A stretch of 64,000 bases of DNA from Chionis minor (Eukaryota; Chordata; Aves; Charadriiformes; Chionididae). Each line of letters starts with the position of its first letter. The stretch's first letter is position 1. The stretch covers positions 184,734 through 248,733 of the forward strand of contig VZSF01000660.1 in assembly GCA_013398295.1 (NCBI GenBank). Reading direction: 5' to 3'. Under the pieces are notes generated by a model that worked only from the letters and a program-made list of their open reading frames with translations, had not been told where the DNA came from and did not search any database. Of this stretch, positions 51,950 to 64,000 are shown one piece after another. Position numbers and translations under genes: made by a program.

Positions 51950-53110
51950 TGCACCATTGCTGCAAGCTGATAGCCACTGGCAACTCAGCCACACTGCAGG
52001 AAACAACAGTCTCAGGGAAACTAAGAGGAAGACACTGTGAGAAGTGTGAGACACTCCAGAAACTGCTGGCTCCATCTGCACAGCCATAAACTGCTGGGTG
52101 CACACTCCACAGCTGTGTGGGATGGCTGGAACGTGAGGTTAGCACCTGAGGAAAGGTAACTGCATGTGTCTCCAGTGTCATTAAGACTATTGCTGACCTG
52201 CAATAAAGCAATCATATAGAATAACGCCAACACATCAGCTGTGGTGACAAGAAATCACAGCATGAAACAATGCGGCCACACCGCAGACAGTGGTGCTGTT
52301 GTGTCACCTGCAAGGGTCCAAACACACTCTGTTGTCTTCAACAACACAACTGTTTTGGGAGAACAGAAATACACCTAATATGCCCAGAGATAAACATACA
52401 TCAGGTGCCACGATACAGTCAAGTGGAATGACTCACTCACACTCTTTGCAAACATATGCAGGCAGCATAGGAAAATAAATATTTCCCTGCAGGACAGTTA
52501 AGGGCTGGACCTCTCTGCACTAGTACAACTAGAGCACTGCTAAAGTATCACCATACTGCAGATGACAGCATAAGTGCGCTGTATGTCCTGAAACAACCCC
52601 AGTATGCTGTGAAACAATATGGTCGTACTTTGTGAAAACACACAATTCTCAAGGTGGTGCTGCAGTGACATAGCCGCATCGACTTCACTGGCATGGCCGG
52701 GTGACAGTCTGTTGTCAGTCAACACATCGCATCAGCTGCAGTAACAGCTATATGAATTTCAGTGACAGTACAGCCTGCACCAGTCTACCAACGATTACCA
52801 CAATGAAACATCCTTACTGCCTGCAACGATGCAGACATACCACCAGAAATAATTCACAGCCGCCTCCATGAAGAGTGCAACAGCCTTGAGTGTAATGGGG
52901 CAGCATAGCAAGCACTGATACAGTTAATCTCATCATTAGCGTCACAAACCCGCAACCTATAGCGAACAACATGATAACCACAGCCACACTGCCTGCAAAC
53001 ACACGTTGATGGCACTGACAATGACACAAAGCCACCTGAAATGTCACAACCATGGCTCCCAAATTATATTATCATTGCCACCCTGAACAACACAAATGGG
53101 ATCATACCTG
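51950..53110. repeat. Degenerate tandem repeat around CTGCCTGCAAC/CAGTGACA phrases
   Basis: Recurring phrases include tgaaacaatgcggccacacc, gctgcagtgacatagccgc, actgcctgcaacgatgcag, tgaaacatccttactgcc and cagccacactgcctgcaaac. Spacing is irregular and copies are strongly diverged. Confidence 0.55.
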
Positions 53111-53824
53111 CAGTGGCACACTCAGCTGCTGTATATCTGCTCAAAAACTCAGACCTTCTTAAACACTTTGCACATCTCTCTGCACTACTTTCCACTTAAA
53201 AATTGAGTTCACAATGTTCTTCAGGACAGTCTTATGTCCTGGGACAGTGTCTAAAAAGACAACTTTCAGGACTGGGACCATTGCAGATCTCTCTGCCTCC
53301 TACTCCACCTGAAGGAGGCAATTCTACTTTCCCAGTAGGAAGATGAGATCATGGCCAGGTAGGAAAATCCCAAGCTGAACACGGTCAAAACCCTGCCCTG
53401 AAGTTAAAGGCTTCCCATTTGGAGTGAGGGAAGAGAAAACCACCTGTAACAAAAGCAATGCTTCTCAGCAGAGGGTGTTGTTGTAGTAATGGCCAGAAAA
53501 TTATGCAGCTGCGGGACTAACAGTGCAAGTGCTCCTACTGCTAGTAGGCAGCACCCTGCCCTGCGTAGCTCAACCCCATTTTGAAGAGTACGGTGAACCA
53601 CCTGTACTGATACAACTAACGCTCTCTGAAAAACACCACCAGACCTGCTGAAATGTTGGTGACCCTTTAGTGTCGCCCTGCACTGACACTGCCCTGCATC
53701 ACTTACTTCAATGTAAGTCACTGTCATCATCAAAGTGGCAGGTGAAGAAAGGAAAGGAGGAATTCCTGCCTTCTGAGGTTTGCTCCCTCATCTCCGCTGG
53801 GGATTCCTTTACTGCAAACAGCCC

Positions 53825-54110
53825 GAGTATTATTGCCATTTACAGTAGCAATCACTCTGTCCCCTCCTCTCCCACAAACCTACTGCTGATATTAGCACTG
53901 ATCATACTAACAAGTCTGTGGGTTTTATTACTACTGATACTAATAATACTGGACACATTACGCCTGCTCCCGCCAATAACATGCTGCAGATATGATCCCT
54001 GCTAATGCAAATAATACTGGGGGATATTATCTCTGTCACTGTCGGCACTGCAGATATTATTGCCAGTAATGCTGGCAAATACTATAGATATTGTCAGGAC
54101 CAAGATTAAT
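53825..54110. repeat. Degenerate ATACTG/GATATTA-rich repeat region
   Basis: Phrases such as ctgctgatattagcactg, ctactgatactaataatactgg, gcaaataatactggggg and gcactgcagatattattgcc recur over about 290 bp. It looks like a decayed tandem array; the unit is not clear. Confidence 0.45.
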
Positions 54111-54315
54111 AACGCAGAGATTGTTACAGCACCAGCCTCACTGGAACACGAATCCCAAATGAGAATTAGGGTCTATAGAGGAAGTCTGTTTGTGGCCTGC
54201 TATGGAGAGAAAGAGCTGTCTCTAATAAGAGTGGTTTTGTAAAGATCCCAAAAGTTTGACCCAGCTGGAGATGCTATGGTATGCAGGGAACAGTTTGAAA
54301 TATTGTTTTCATATT

Positions 54316-54356
54316 ATCTATTGTCTGTCTATCTATCTATCCATCCCTCCATCCCT
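54316..54356. repeat. Mixed (ATCT/ATCC)n microsatellite
   Basis: The sequence reads ctattgtctgtctatctatc and then atccatccctccatcccttt, an impure tetranucleotide run. Confidence 0.9.
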
Positions 54357-54599
54357 TTCTTCCCATCTCTTCCTTTTTCTCCTTATACAGTGATGAAGAC
54401 TACAGTATGAGTGATACTAATTTTTTGATAGTGCCTCTGGGTCACCCCAATTCTCATCATTTTAGCTATCAATGAGGGGGTTATGGAACAACAGAAATAT
54501 TTGCATATTATTTTTCTTCTTTATCCTTCTGAACTTCTTATTGCTGCTCCTTAGTCTGACAATGACCCTGCTGAGCTTGGCCTGCGATAGCACCATAGT

Positions 54600-54760
54600 A
54601 CATTAGGATCATGAAGAGCCAGGAATTCTCATTTCCAGCTGCAGCTTGATACTGCAAGACTCTCAGTGGTCTTGGGAAAGCCATTATGTGCTTTAGGGCC
54701 ACTTCTGCCTCTGCAAGATGGTGAGTGCAAGTGGCGGGGAAGGTCAGAGGGAAATTACAG
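54600..54760 (+). repeat. MIR-like fragment, forward orientation
   Basis: The text gtcttgggaaagccattatg, then ctttagggccacttctgcct and ctgcaagatggtgag follows the MIR order (cttgggcaagtcactt, tctctgggcctcagttt, catctgtaaaatgg) with many changes. Confidence 0.4.
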
Positions 54761-57700
54761 CAACATTGGCTGTACCCATAGACTGCAAGAAATGGCACAC
54801 TGTGCTGCACAAGTGGTGGTGAACTTTTTTAGCCAAATTATCAAAAAAATCGTGGGAGATCAACTAAGTCAGAGGGTTTGCAATCACTAGTCAAAAACTG
54901 AAGCAAAAGGAATACATGGTCTTAACAAGGCTTCCTAGGCACTCATCTGAGGAAGACACACTGCGTTTTGAGGAAAGACTTGTGATCTGACAGTTACGTG
55001 TTGTGGCTAGTAGACACTCAGAGGTACCTCCCTGCTAGCTCTCTCTCAATGCTGTGGTCTTCCCAGGCCACCCTTGCAGTTGCAACCAGCACATTTGGTA
55101 GGTTGGGGTTTCCCCTCTTCCCTCTAACTCCCTGTGAGGGACACACCTGGCTGTCAGTGTCCATCGCTGAGCCCACCTCAAGCATCCGTCTGGCTCCTTC
55201 TGTCCAACTCGGGAGTTCTGCTACATCATCTTGACACATAATTATCTCTCCTCTTCTTAATCATCTGTGCTACTGTCTAATTCAGGCACCAGCTGCAGCA
55301 AGGAGGACCTGGGGGAGGGGGTGTGCTCGGATAGAGGCTCCTCTGTCTTTCTCCCACCCTGTTCCCCCCAGCCATCACAGAGGTTGCTAACAAGGTTTTC
55401 AGAACTGGGCATTCAGGAGCAGCTTGGTACTTCCCCCCCTTTCTGCTGAACTGGATTCCTCACAGAGGAATCCTTGAAGCAGAGCTGGTCCAACAGAGCG
55501 GAAAGAAAGAGAGCAGTGCTGCTTCTTCTGCCGCTTTTAGAGAAGAGCTACCCCCAAAATGCTGGGAAAGTAGATGTGCATTGGGAGCTCAAAAGGGCTT
55601 TTCAACGCAAGAATAAACCCTGCAGTTAAGAAACTGCAACAAAACTGTGCTCGGAAGCTCTGGGAAATACTGAGAAGGTGTGTACATCCAACATGAGCAT
55701 GAAAGAAATACCTGCACTGGACTTCTTGCCTGGATTTTGTAATCCCCATCACAGCTAGGAACAATCGGAGCCCTCAGAGCTATAGGGGAGATTGCCCAGG
55801 AGTGAGTGCAGGTCACTGGCTGTGCAAAACCTCCCCTTCTCGCCTTAGGACCCAACCCTGCAAAGTGGTGGTGATGTCTTTCAGCATTTCTTAAGGCCAG
55901 TGTTAGCCCAGATAACTCAACTCTTGGCTGGGGGTGTTCAGCAGCTGGCAGGGTGTCCCATGTGAGATTTCTCTGGGACAGGAACATGACACCTCCCTGC
56001 AGCAGGTATCTGGGATGGCAGGATGAAGGCTGTTCTCTAAGGCAGTTGGAGCTGTGTCACGTAACTGTCACCTAAAACTCTGAGAGCTAAAGGCAAGCAA
56101 CATCTCCAGGATTGTCTGATACCTTTTTGATTCCTAGTGGGATATGTGGGCTCTTGGCCAACAGCAGGGAGTTGCAGAGTGTTGCTTGCCCTTCATAAAT
56201 CAAATCTGGGATGAATTAAGGACAGACACAGAGAGTTGTTCTTACTGTCAATATGTCATTGTGAAGTGTCACAGTCTTAGATGGCTGCTTGGTTGTTTCT
56301 ATGTTTACTGTACTGCTCCAAAAATGCTCAGTTCTGGGTCTGGAAGTAACTGTGTGGTTGCATCTAAAGTGGGATGATTTGTAGGTATTTGGAAAGAATA
56401 GCTGCTAACACCAGATTGAACTGCTTCATTTCAAAATGAAATATGGAGGCACTATGTTGGGAGCTGGTCATCACCATGCTGGACTGTATGAGAACCCCAA
56501 ATAACTGCCAAGAGATTTTTCACAGCCATTAGAGAAACTTGTCACTCAATTGGAAATGTCACTGTTTCCTGTATATGTAATGATGGGAAATGCTGGAGGG
56601 GTTCGCAGTGTTTGCAGTCTCTTATTCCTGACGTTTTTTGACTTTGAGGCATTGACTCAGCCCTTCCATTGCTACACTTGTCTCTTAGCTGGGCCCTACT
56701 GCCATCTAGCTGGGAAATGGATCTTCCTCTGGGGTCTGATCCAATTTCCAATGACATCAGCAAAAATCTTCCCATTTGCATTAATAGGATTGGGTCCTTG
56801 CCTCTGGTTTTACCTTGTAGTAGGGAGAAAGGCTCATGATGACTGCCTTTTTTGCTTGGGATTATTGTATTTATTTGGATCAAAAACTTATAGATGTGAA
56901 CCTCACCAGAACCAATGCCGAGAAAATGATTAGCAAAACCCCAAAACGCAGCATCTCTCTCAGGACAGCTTTCACAGAGTGAAATGTATCACAAACTGGT
57001 ATTCTCTGGCACCACACAGCCTTGGGGTTACAGCACACGCAGCACACTGAGCCACCTGTACTGCTAAAAGCTTCCCCCACGCAACAGGCAACAGTGGGAA
57101 ACAACATACAAAAGGCAGGGCTGAACCGAACAAACTGGTAAGATGCTACTCAGAGAAGTTCACCTCCTGGTCCTCAGTTTTTGAATGCATCAAATTAAAT
57201 GAGCATGTTTTAAGAAAAAAAGTTTACAAAGCCACCATAAAAGCACTGAGACCTTACCCACCCCTCCTGACTCAGTCTGACTAGACCTGAGGCTCCAGCT
57301 TTTGGCTCATTTCAGGATTCACTTTGCCCCAAGTCCTTCCCAGCAGGTAGGAAAGAAAAGGAGATAGCTTAATCCTAATTCCTTAGAGCTCTAGCGAAAG
57401 GCATAGATAACAATCTTAGGGCCACAGTACTCAGAAGACCCCCTGTTCTGCTTTCAGACTGTTGCAAGCATGGCAGTTCTGCTGTGGTAAATGCTACCCA
57501 TTGAAAACTGGGCCCTTATGATCATCAGCTAAGGCTGGTCATGGCACGTCACAGGGCAGGAACTTGTTTGCAAAGGGAATGAAAGATAACTCCCACATTG
57601 CTGGTGCTTCTCCGAGATGGCATTTTGTTTGAAAACAAGTGAGTCGGGGAAACCAGGTTTACCCACAGTTCAAAGTCCGGGCACCTGCTGGCACCTGGGG

Positions 57701-57981
57701 AGTTCAGTTCCAGCCGTTTCCAGCAGTGAATGAACTTGGGATCAGCTCCAGCAATGGAGACGGCTCTCTGCCTGCCGAGCAGATGTCTGGAGATGCAGCC
57801 TGTCATGAAAGGGCCTCGGAAGAAGAGCATTCCAAGCCAGCAGGGCAGTGGCGGGGAACTGGTCTCTCTTGCTAAAACTGATCTAGCCCCTGGAGCAGCT
57901 GCAAACCTTGGCCTGAAACTGGAGCCTGTACATGGGGACAAAGAATATAAAAGGGAGGATGAGCTTCTCCCCTCCCCCTAC

Positions 57982-58101
57982 CTTCATCACGTTTCCTCTT
58001 CTCGCCATTCGACCGAGGAATCCCCAGGATCCCGTTAATGGAGTAAGAGCCCACTGGATCATTGGAGGCACTGGAGACGGGAGGGGATGCTGTGCTGGGC
58101 A
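57982..58101 (-). CDS. PAX2: PAX2 exon: octapeptide exon (human exon 5 equivalent)
   Basis: This 120-nt exon reads (V)[17 protein letters not shown] and then the octapeptide YSINGILG (58022-58045), followed by [13 protein letters not shown]. In PAX2/5/8 proteins the octapeptide recruits Groucho/TLE corepressors; the basic KRKR stretch may contribute to nuclear localisation. The acceptor is ccttttgtccag and the donor is gtaggggg, which lacks a consensus A at +4. The last base (g) joins the exon at 36042-36217 to give KRKRDE-DVSEG, with no intervening alternative exon. It is the first coding exon downstream of a 2.0-kb intron and precedes the largest intron in the window, about 21.8 kb. Confidence 0.97.
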
Positions 58102-60260
<2,159 letters not shown>

Positions 60261-60889
60261 TCAACTGCAACCCTTCTGTGCCTGTGCACAGCCGCGATCC
60301 CAGCTGTCAGAACCTGAAGCCTGATCTGAGCTCTGGGTGCAGCAGAGTGGCTTCATTTGTCTTCTTGTGATCCCGATGCTACTGCCTTAATGGTCCAGTT
60401 CCCAGAGAATTGTCCTTTCTCTGCTCTGTCATCTTCTCCCCAAACTTGGGTATTCACTGCATAACTGTGGTGCTCAGTGGGTGGGCTAGGGTCTCCTGTG
60501 CGTCAGCAGCTGCATTGATGTTTATGATCTCATCTGCCAGCATGATCACAAGGCACTCTTTGCAGCTAATAGAGCCACTGCTGGATTTACAAGTGGTGTA
60601 GATTTAATTTCGTTATGTACCTAAAAAATACCTTTCTGGCATAGAACTGAATGCTTTGAACTGATGGAAGATTTGCCTTGCCCTTCAAAAATTAAGAAGG
60701 TGGGAGAAGGCGGCATCTGTAGGAAGCACTGATGGGATATAGATCACCAGAAAAAAAGAAGCCCCAGCAAAGAGACCAAAAATTGGTGGTGAATGAACAC
60801 AGCATGGGAACCCAAAGAGATGTCTCAGTGAATGCTACAAAGCTCATAACGCAGCTCAGAATGAAAATAAACTGAACTGTAATTGTCAG

Positions 60890-61100
60890 TGCTCCGTTTC
60901 TTGTTACATGAAATCTTTCACCTCTAGGTCACTGGTTTAAATCCAGCTCAGGTCAGTGGTGAAAGAAATCACTAGCACCTAGGACTTGACTGGCAGGGTC
61001 CCTGCCTCCTGGCAGATGCTGGGTATCTGTAACTCAGGAACTACCATCTCACCAAGGAACTTGGCAAATAAGCCATGACCTGTGGAGGCCATGGAGACCA
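60890..61100 (+). repeat. Possible tRNA-derived SINE remnant
   Basis: The text ctaggtcactggtttaaatc followed by cagctcaggtcag includes a near match to a pol III B box (GGTTCRANNCC). No intact A box or tRNA fold is apparent. It may be an old SINE; the family is not recognised. Confidence 0.3.
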
Positions 61101-62200
61101 AATTCCTTCCCGAGATTAAAATGAGCCTCTCCAGTTAGGGTGAAGGCTGCAGATGCTCTTTGGCCTGAGTTTCTGGAACTCTCAGCCCTGCATTATATTA
61201 GCTTTAAATTCTCCCCAGAAATCTCTCCAGAAAGGGAAAGCTAATAACACATTTTCCCTGCCCACCCGAGAGCTTCCCTTAAAGATTCATTCTAAAGAGT
61301 AAGTTGGCAAAACTTCAAAGAGCAACTGTGTGGCTAGCGGGTGGTATGGCATGCACAGAGATAGGCAGAGACGTTGAAAGAGCATTTTTGAAAAAGCACA
61401 ACTCCTGAGAGTGAAACCTTCTTAGGAAAAGAAAGGTATTTCAGAGCATATCATCCCAGCACGTTAGGAAACTCTGATACAGACATGATGAAGCCTGGGC
61501 AGTAGCTGGAGTGGCAGAGGGGCTGCCTGGGACGTAGCTGGAGACAGGGAATGTCAAGGTTCTAGCTGGGCGTATAGGTCAGTGGTACCAGGGGCCGTAA
61601 TCTACAGCTGCGGAGGACCTATACAGAAGGTGTCTGAGGGCCTTGGGGCCAGATTCTGAGGTCATGATGATTTGCACTAGCTGAGGAGCTGATCTGAGAA
61701 GTCTGTGCTAGGACAAATAATATAACTTTTTTCTTCTTTTCTGGTTTTTTCTTTTCTTTTCTCTTCTTTCACATTCCCCCTAAAATCCCCTGAAGTGCCA
61801 CTCCGGTTGTGTGAGTTTATTGATTTCCCCCAGCCCGGAGAAACAGAAAGAGGGGATGGGGTGCAGGCAAAGGGATGGAAATAGAAAGCTATAAATTATT
61901 TGTGACAGGAAAGCAATAGTGCCAGAGTGCTGAGCACAAGTCCCGTGTCACTATTAGATTCCTTTTAGCCTGATGACACTGTAAAAGAGGTTAAGTGTCT
62001 GATGGAATCGTACACCTTGGGGGCAGGGGCAGTCCAGGAGCAGAACACGCCACAGAGAGCGGGTATATCAATTCTCCAGGCCAATAATATTCCCCTCATT
62101 GATCGCAACACAAAGTTCAAAAATCTCATTATAGCCAGGCAGACCTGGAACTTTTTAAAAATCAATAGAGTGATATAATGTATGTATACTTTGTATAAAT

Positions 62201-62241
62201 GTATCTATCCATCCATCCATCCATCCATCCATCCATCTATC
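62201..62241. repeat. (ATCC)n microsatellite
   Basis: About nine ATCC/ATCT tetranucleotide units. A related but less pure ATCT/ATCC run lies at about 54316-54356. Confidence 0.95.
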
Positions 62242-62375
62242 CAAAATCTGCCTGAGGGTGTCTAAGTTAACCTACACATTATACTGTGTTATGTTCTATT
62301 GTAGTGTAGCGCAGTGAATGGATTAGAAGATTTCCCCTGAAGCCTTAGATGACATATTGTAAAACGTCCTGTTAG

Positions 62376-62520
62376 CACTGAGGTGACATCAGACAGTTCC
62401 ATTCATACTGAGATATGACATCAGATTTGCCATTTGTATTGGGAGGTGGTATCAGACAGCTCAGCTTCCACTGAGGAGAACCATAAGATGAGCCTCATTA
62501 TACTGAGATGGCTGATCAGG
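62376..62520. repeat. Tandem repeat, period 30-32 bp
   Basis: Units begin CACTGAGG (62376), TACTGAGA (62406), TATTGGGA (62437), CACTGAGG (62469) and TACTGAGA (62501). Most continue with (TGACATCAGA)-like text and a C/T-rich end such as cagttccatt. This is the best ordered of the diverged arrays in the window. Confidence 0.75.
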
Positions 62521-64000
62521 CTGTGCTGAATCATGCTGCATGAAAACTGCAAAGTTTTGAAAAGCCATTTAGAGTGAAAACAGCCTGTGAAACGATGGTG
62601 TTATAAAATGCCTGTCCATAATGCTTCAAAAACACAAGCAGGGGATGAAGAGGAAGGTTCAGTTTCCCTCCCCATTCAGTTCATGGTCTCTCGGCTGGGA
62701 ATGCCAGTTAGTGCCAGTTGTGACTGTGTTCACTGAGATGTGTCCGTTAGGAACTGGAATGAGACGCACCAGCTCATTTCACCCAGTAGCCATCAGTTGG
62801 TAATGATTTTCGGTCACTACCAACCAGGGCCAGATTTCAGCTAGTGACCCAGAGGTGAAAGGCTCCGTTCAAAAACGCTCCCCTCCTAAGAATGAAACTG
62901 GTTTTATGTCACAAGAAAGCGTCTGGAAACAGTGAGCAAAGGGGAGCAGTTCTGGTTGTGCAACCTCCAGTGGCTTGGGTCAAACAATTCTCAGCATCAG
63001 ATACACAGCGAATCTAATGAGGTCTCAGGTAAAAGGTATTTCCTATGGCTAAAAGAAGAGACAGGTCATGAAAAGGCTCTCCCCAGCAGTACTCCTTTGT
63101 CCTGCAGTCACGACTGAACTCTAGTGTTGTAAGAGGAGAAATTTCAGGACCCTAATGCTCGGTACAGAATACAGCAGTGCATCCCCCTGGGTCGATTCGT
63201 TTAGCGATAGTGATAAACAGCAGGATAGCCGGGCATCACTGCTGCTGCTTTAAGAGGCTTCAAGTGAGTCTGTCCTACATGAGACCACCTAATGAAACAG
63301 CAGATGAAAGATGAACAGAGCTGACCTGATCCTGTAGCAACAGATGTGGGATAATAATGCTTGCTTTAAAGTTTGGGATTGCTGAGAGCTTCTCACCCTT
63401 ACCGGAGACTGAAATACGTACTAAGCCAGCTCTGCTGCCTCAAACCTAGGATTTCTGGATTACTGCTGTGTGAGAGGGAGCAAAACCTTGATCACCTCTT
63501 GCTGCCTTTGACGGCTTGTTCTTGCCTCTAGACACTGGAGAAAGACAAGCCTTTTTGCAGAACACTTCCTCAGCCCCTCCCAAAAGCAGAAGGGACACAA
63601 ATCCTGGCACACCAGTCAGCAGTGCTGATTTCTTGAAGTAAATGCTGACATTTTCCAACTGTCTGCCTTTTCTCCAAAAAAAGCAGAAGATTCTTTTCTC
63701 CAAAATATATTGTCACTTTGGGCTAAATTCATCCCTGCTCTAATTCCATCACAGTCAGTGACTCCAGTAGCAGCATTTGTGTTTAATTAGGGGCATAAAC
63801 TGATACTTACTGTCAATTCCCATTTTTCATTTTCCAGTGGGAGGTTTTTGCACAAGGTGTCTACTTTGAGTTTCGAAGAATATACATGGATTTAATACGT
63901 AACCTTATGAAGTTTCAGCAACAGGGCATTTATAGATCTTTGATTGCAGTAAAGCAACTGAACTTCATTTCACAATCTGAATTTAATATGCAATATTATC

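Noticed and set aside
60915..60950. tRNA gene suggested by a B-box-like sequence
   Set aside because: There is no matching A box, cloverleaf or terminator at the right distance; an old SINE remnant is more likely.

Overview
The window is vertebrate genomic DNA with one recognisable gene, PAX2. It lies on the minus strand and runs from about 60.2 kb down to its 3' end near 9.25 kb. The protein is assigned to PAX2 rather than PAX5 or PAX8 by the segments [40 protein letters not shown] and the C-terminus AAAAYDRH. Old MIR/CR1/L3-like repeat remnants and an amniote-like sequence suggest a slowly evolving sauropsid. A crocodilian or turtle seems more likely than a bird, but this is inference.

PAX2 is a paired-box transcription factor of kidney, eye, ear and midbrain-hindbrain development. 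Seven expected coding exons are in the window: the end of the paired domain (60146-60231), octapeptide exon (57982-58101), partial homeodomain exon (36042-36217) and four C-terminal regulatory exons (34083-34209, 17617-17718, 11614-11700, 10194-10270). All have AG/GT borders, agree in phase and carry no stop. The exons for the N-terminus and most of the paired domain lie beyond base 64000. The mammalian alternative exon between the octapeptide and homeodomain exons, and the 83-nt alternative exon near the 3' end, were not found.

Two things stand out. First, a 210-nt, stop-free, phase 1-1 exon at 21453-21662 fits between the exons at 34083-34209 and 17617-17718. It resembles the alternatively spliced serine-rich exon of PAX8 at the same place and carries the same IKQE motif. 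It is not in the mammalian PAX2 exon set as I know it, so it may be an ancestral Pax2/5/8 cassette still present in this lineage. Second, the terminal exon has two acceptors 19 nt apart that open two overlapping reading frames. One ends in ..AAAAYDRH and the other in ..LGLHIVPV; both tails are known from vertebrate Pax2.

The rest is introns and 3' flank. They hold probable conserved regulatory islands rich in homeodomain-type TAAT sites, several old degenerate tandem repeats of roughly 30-45 bp period (36.7-37.7, 49.9-50.1, 50.5-51.3, 52.0-53.1, 58.3-59.4 and 62.4-62.5 kb), microsatellites, a few perfect inverted repeats and scattered SINE-like fragments. I see no second protein-coding gene, no RNA gene and no intact mobile element.
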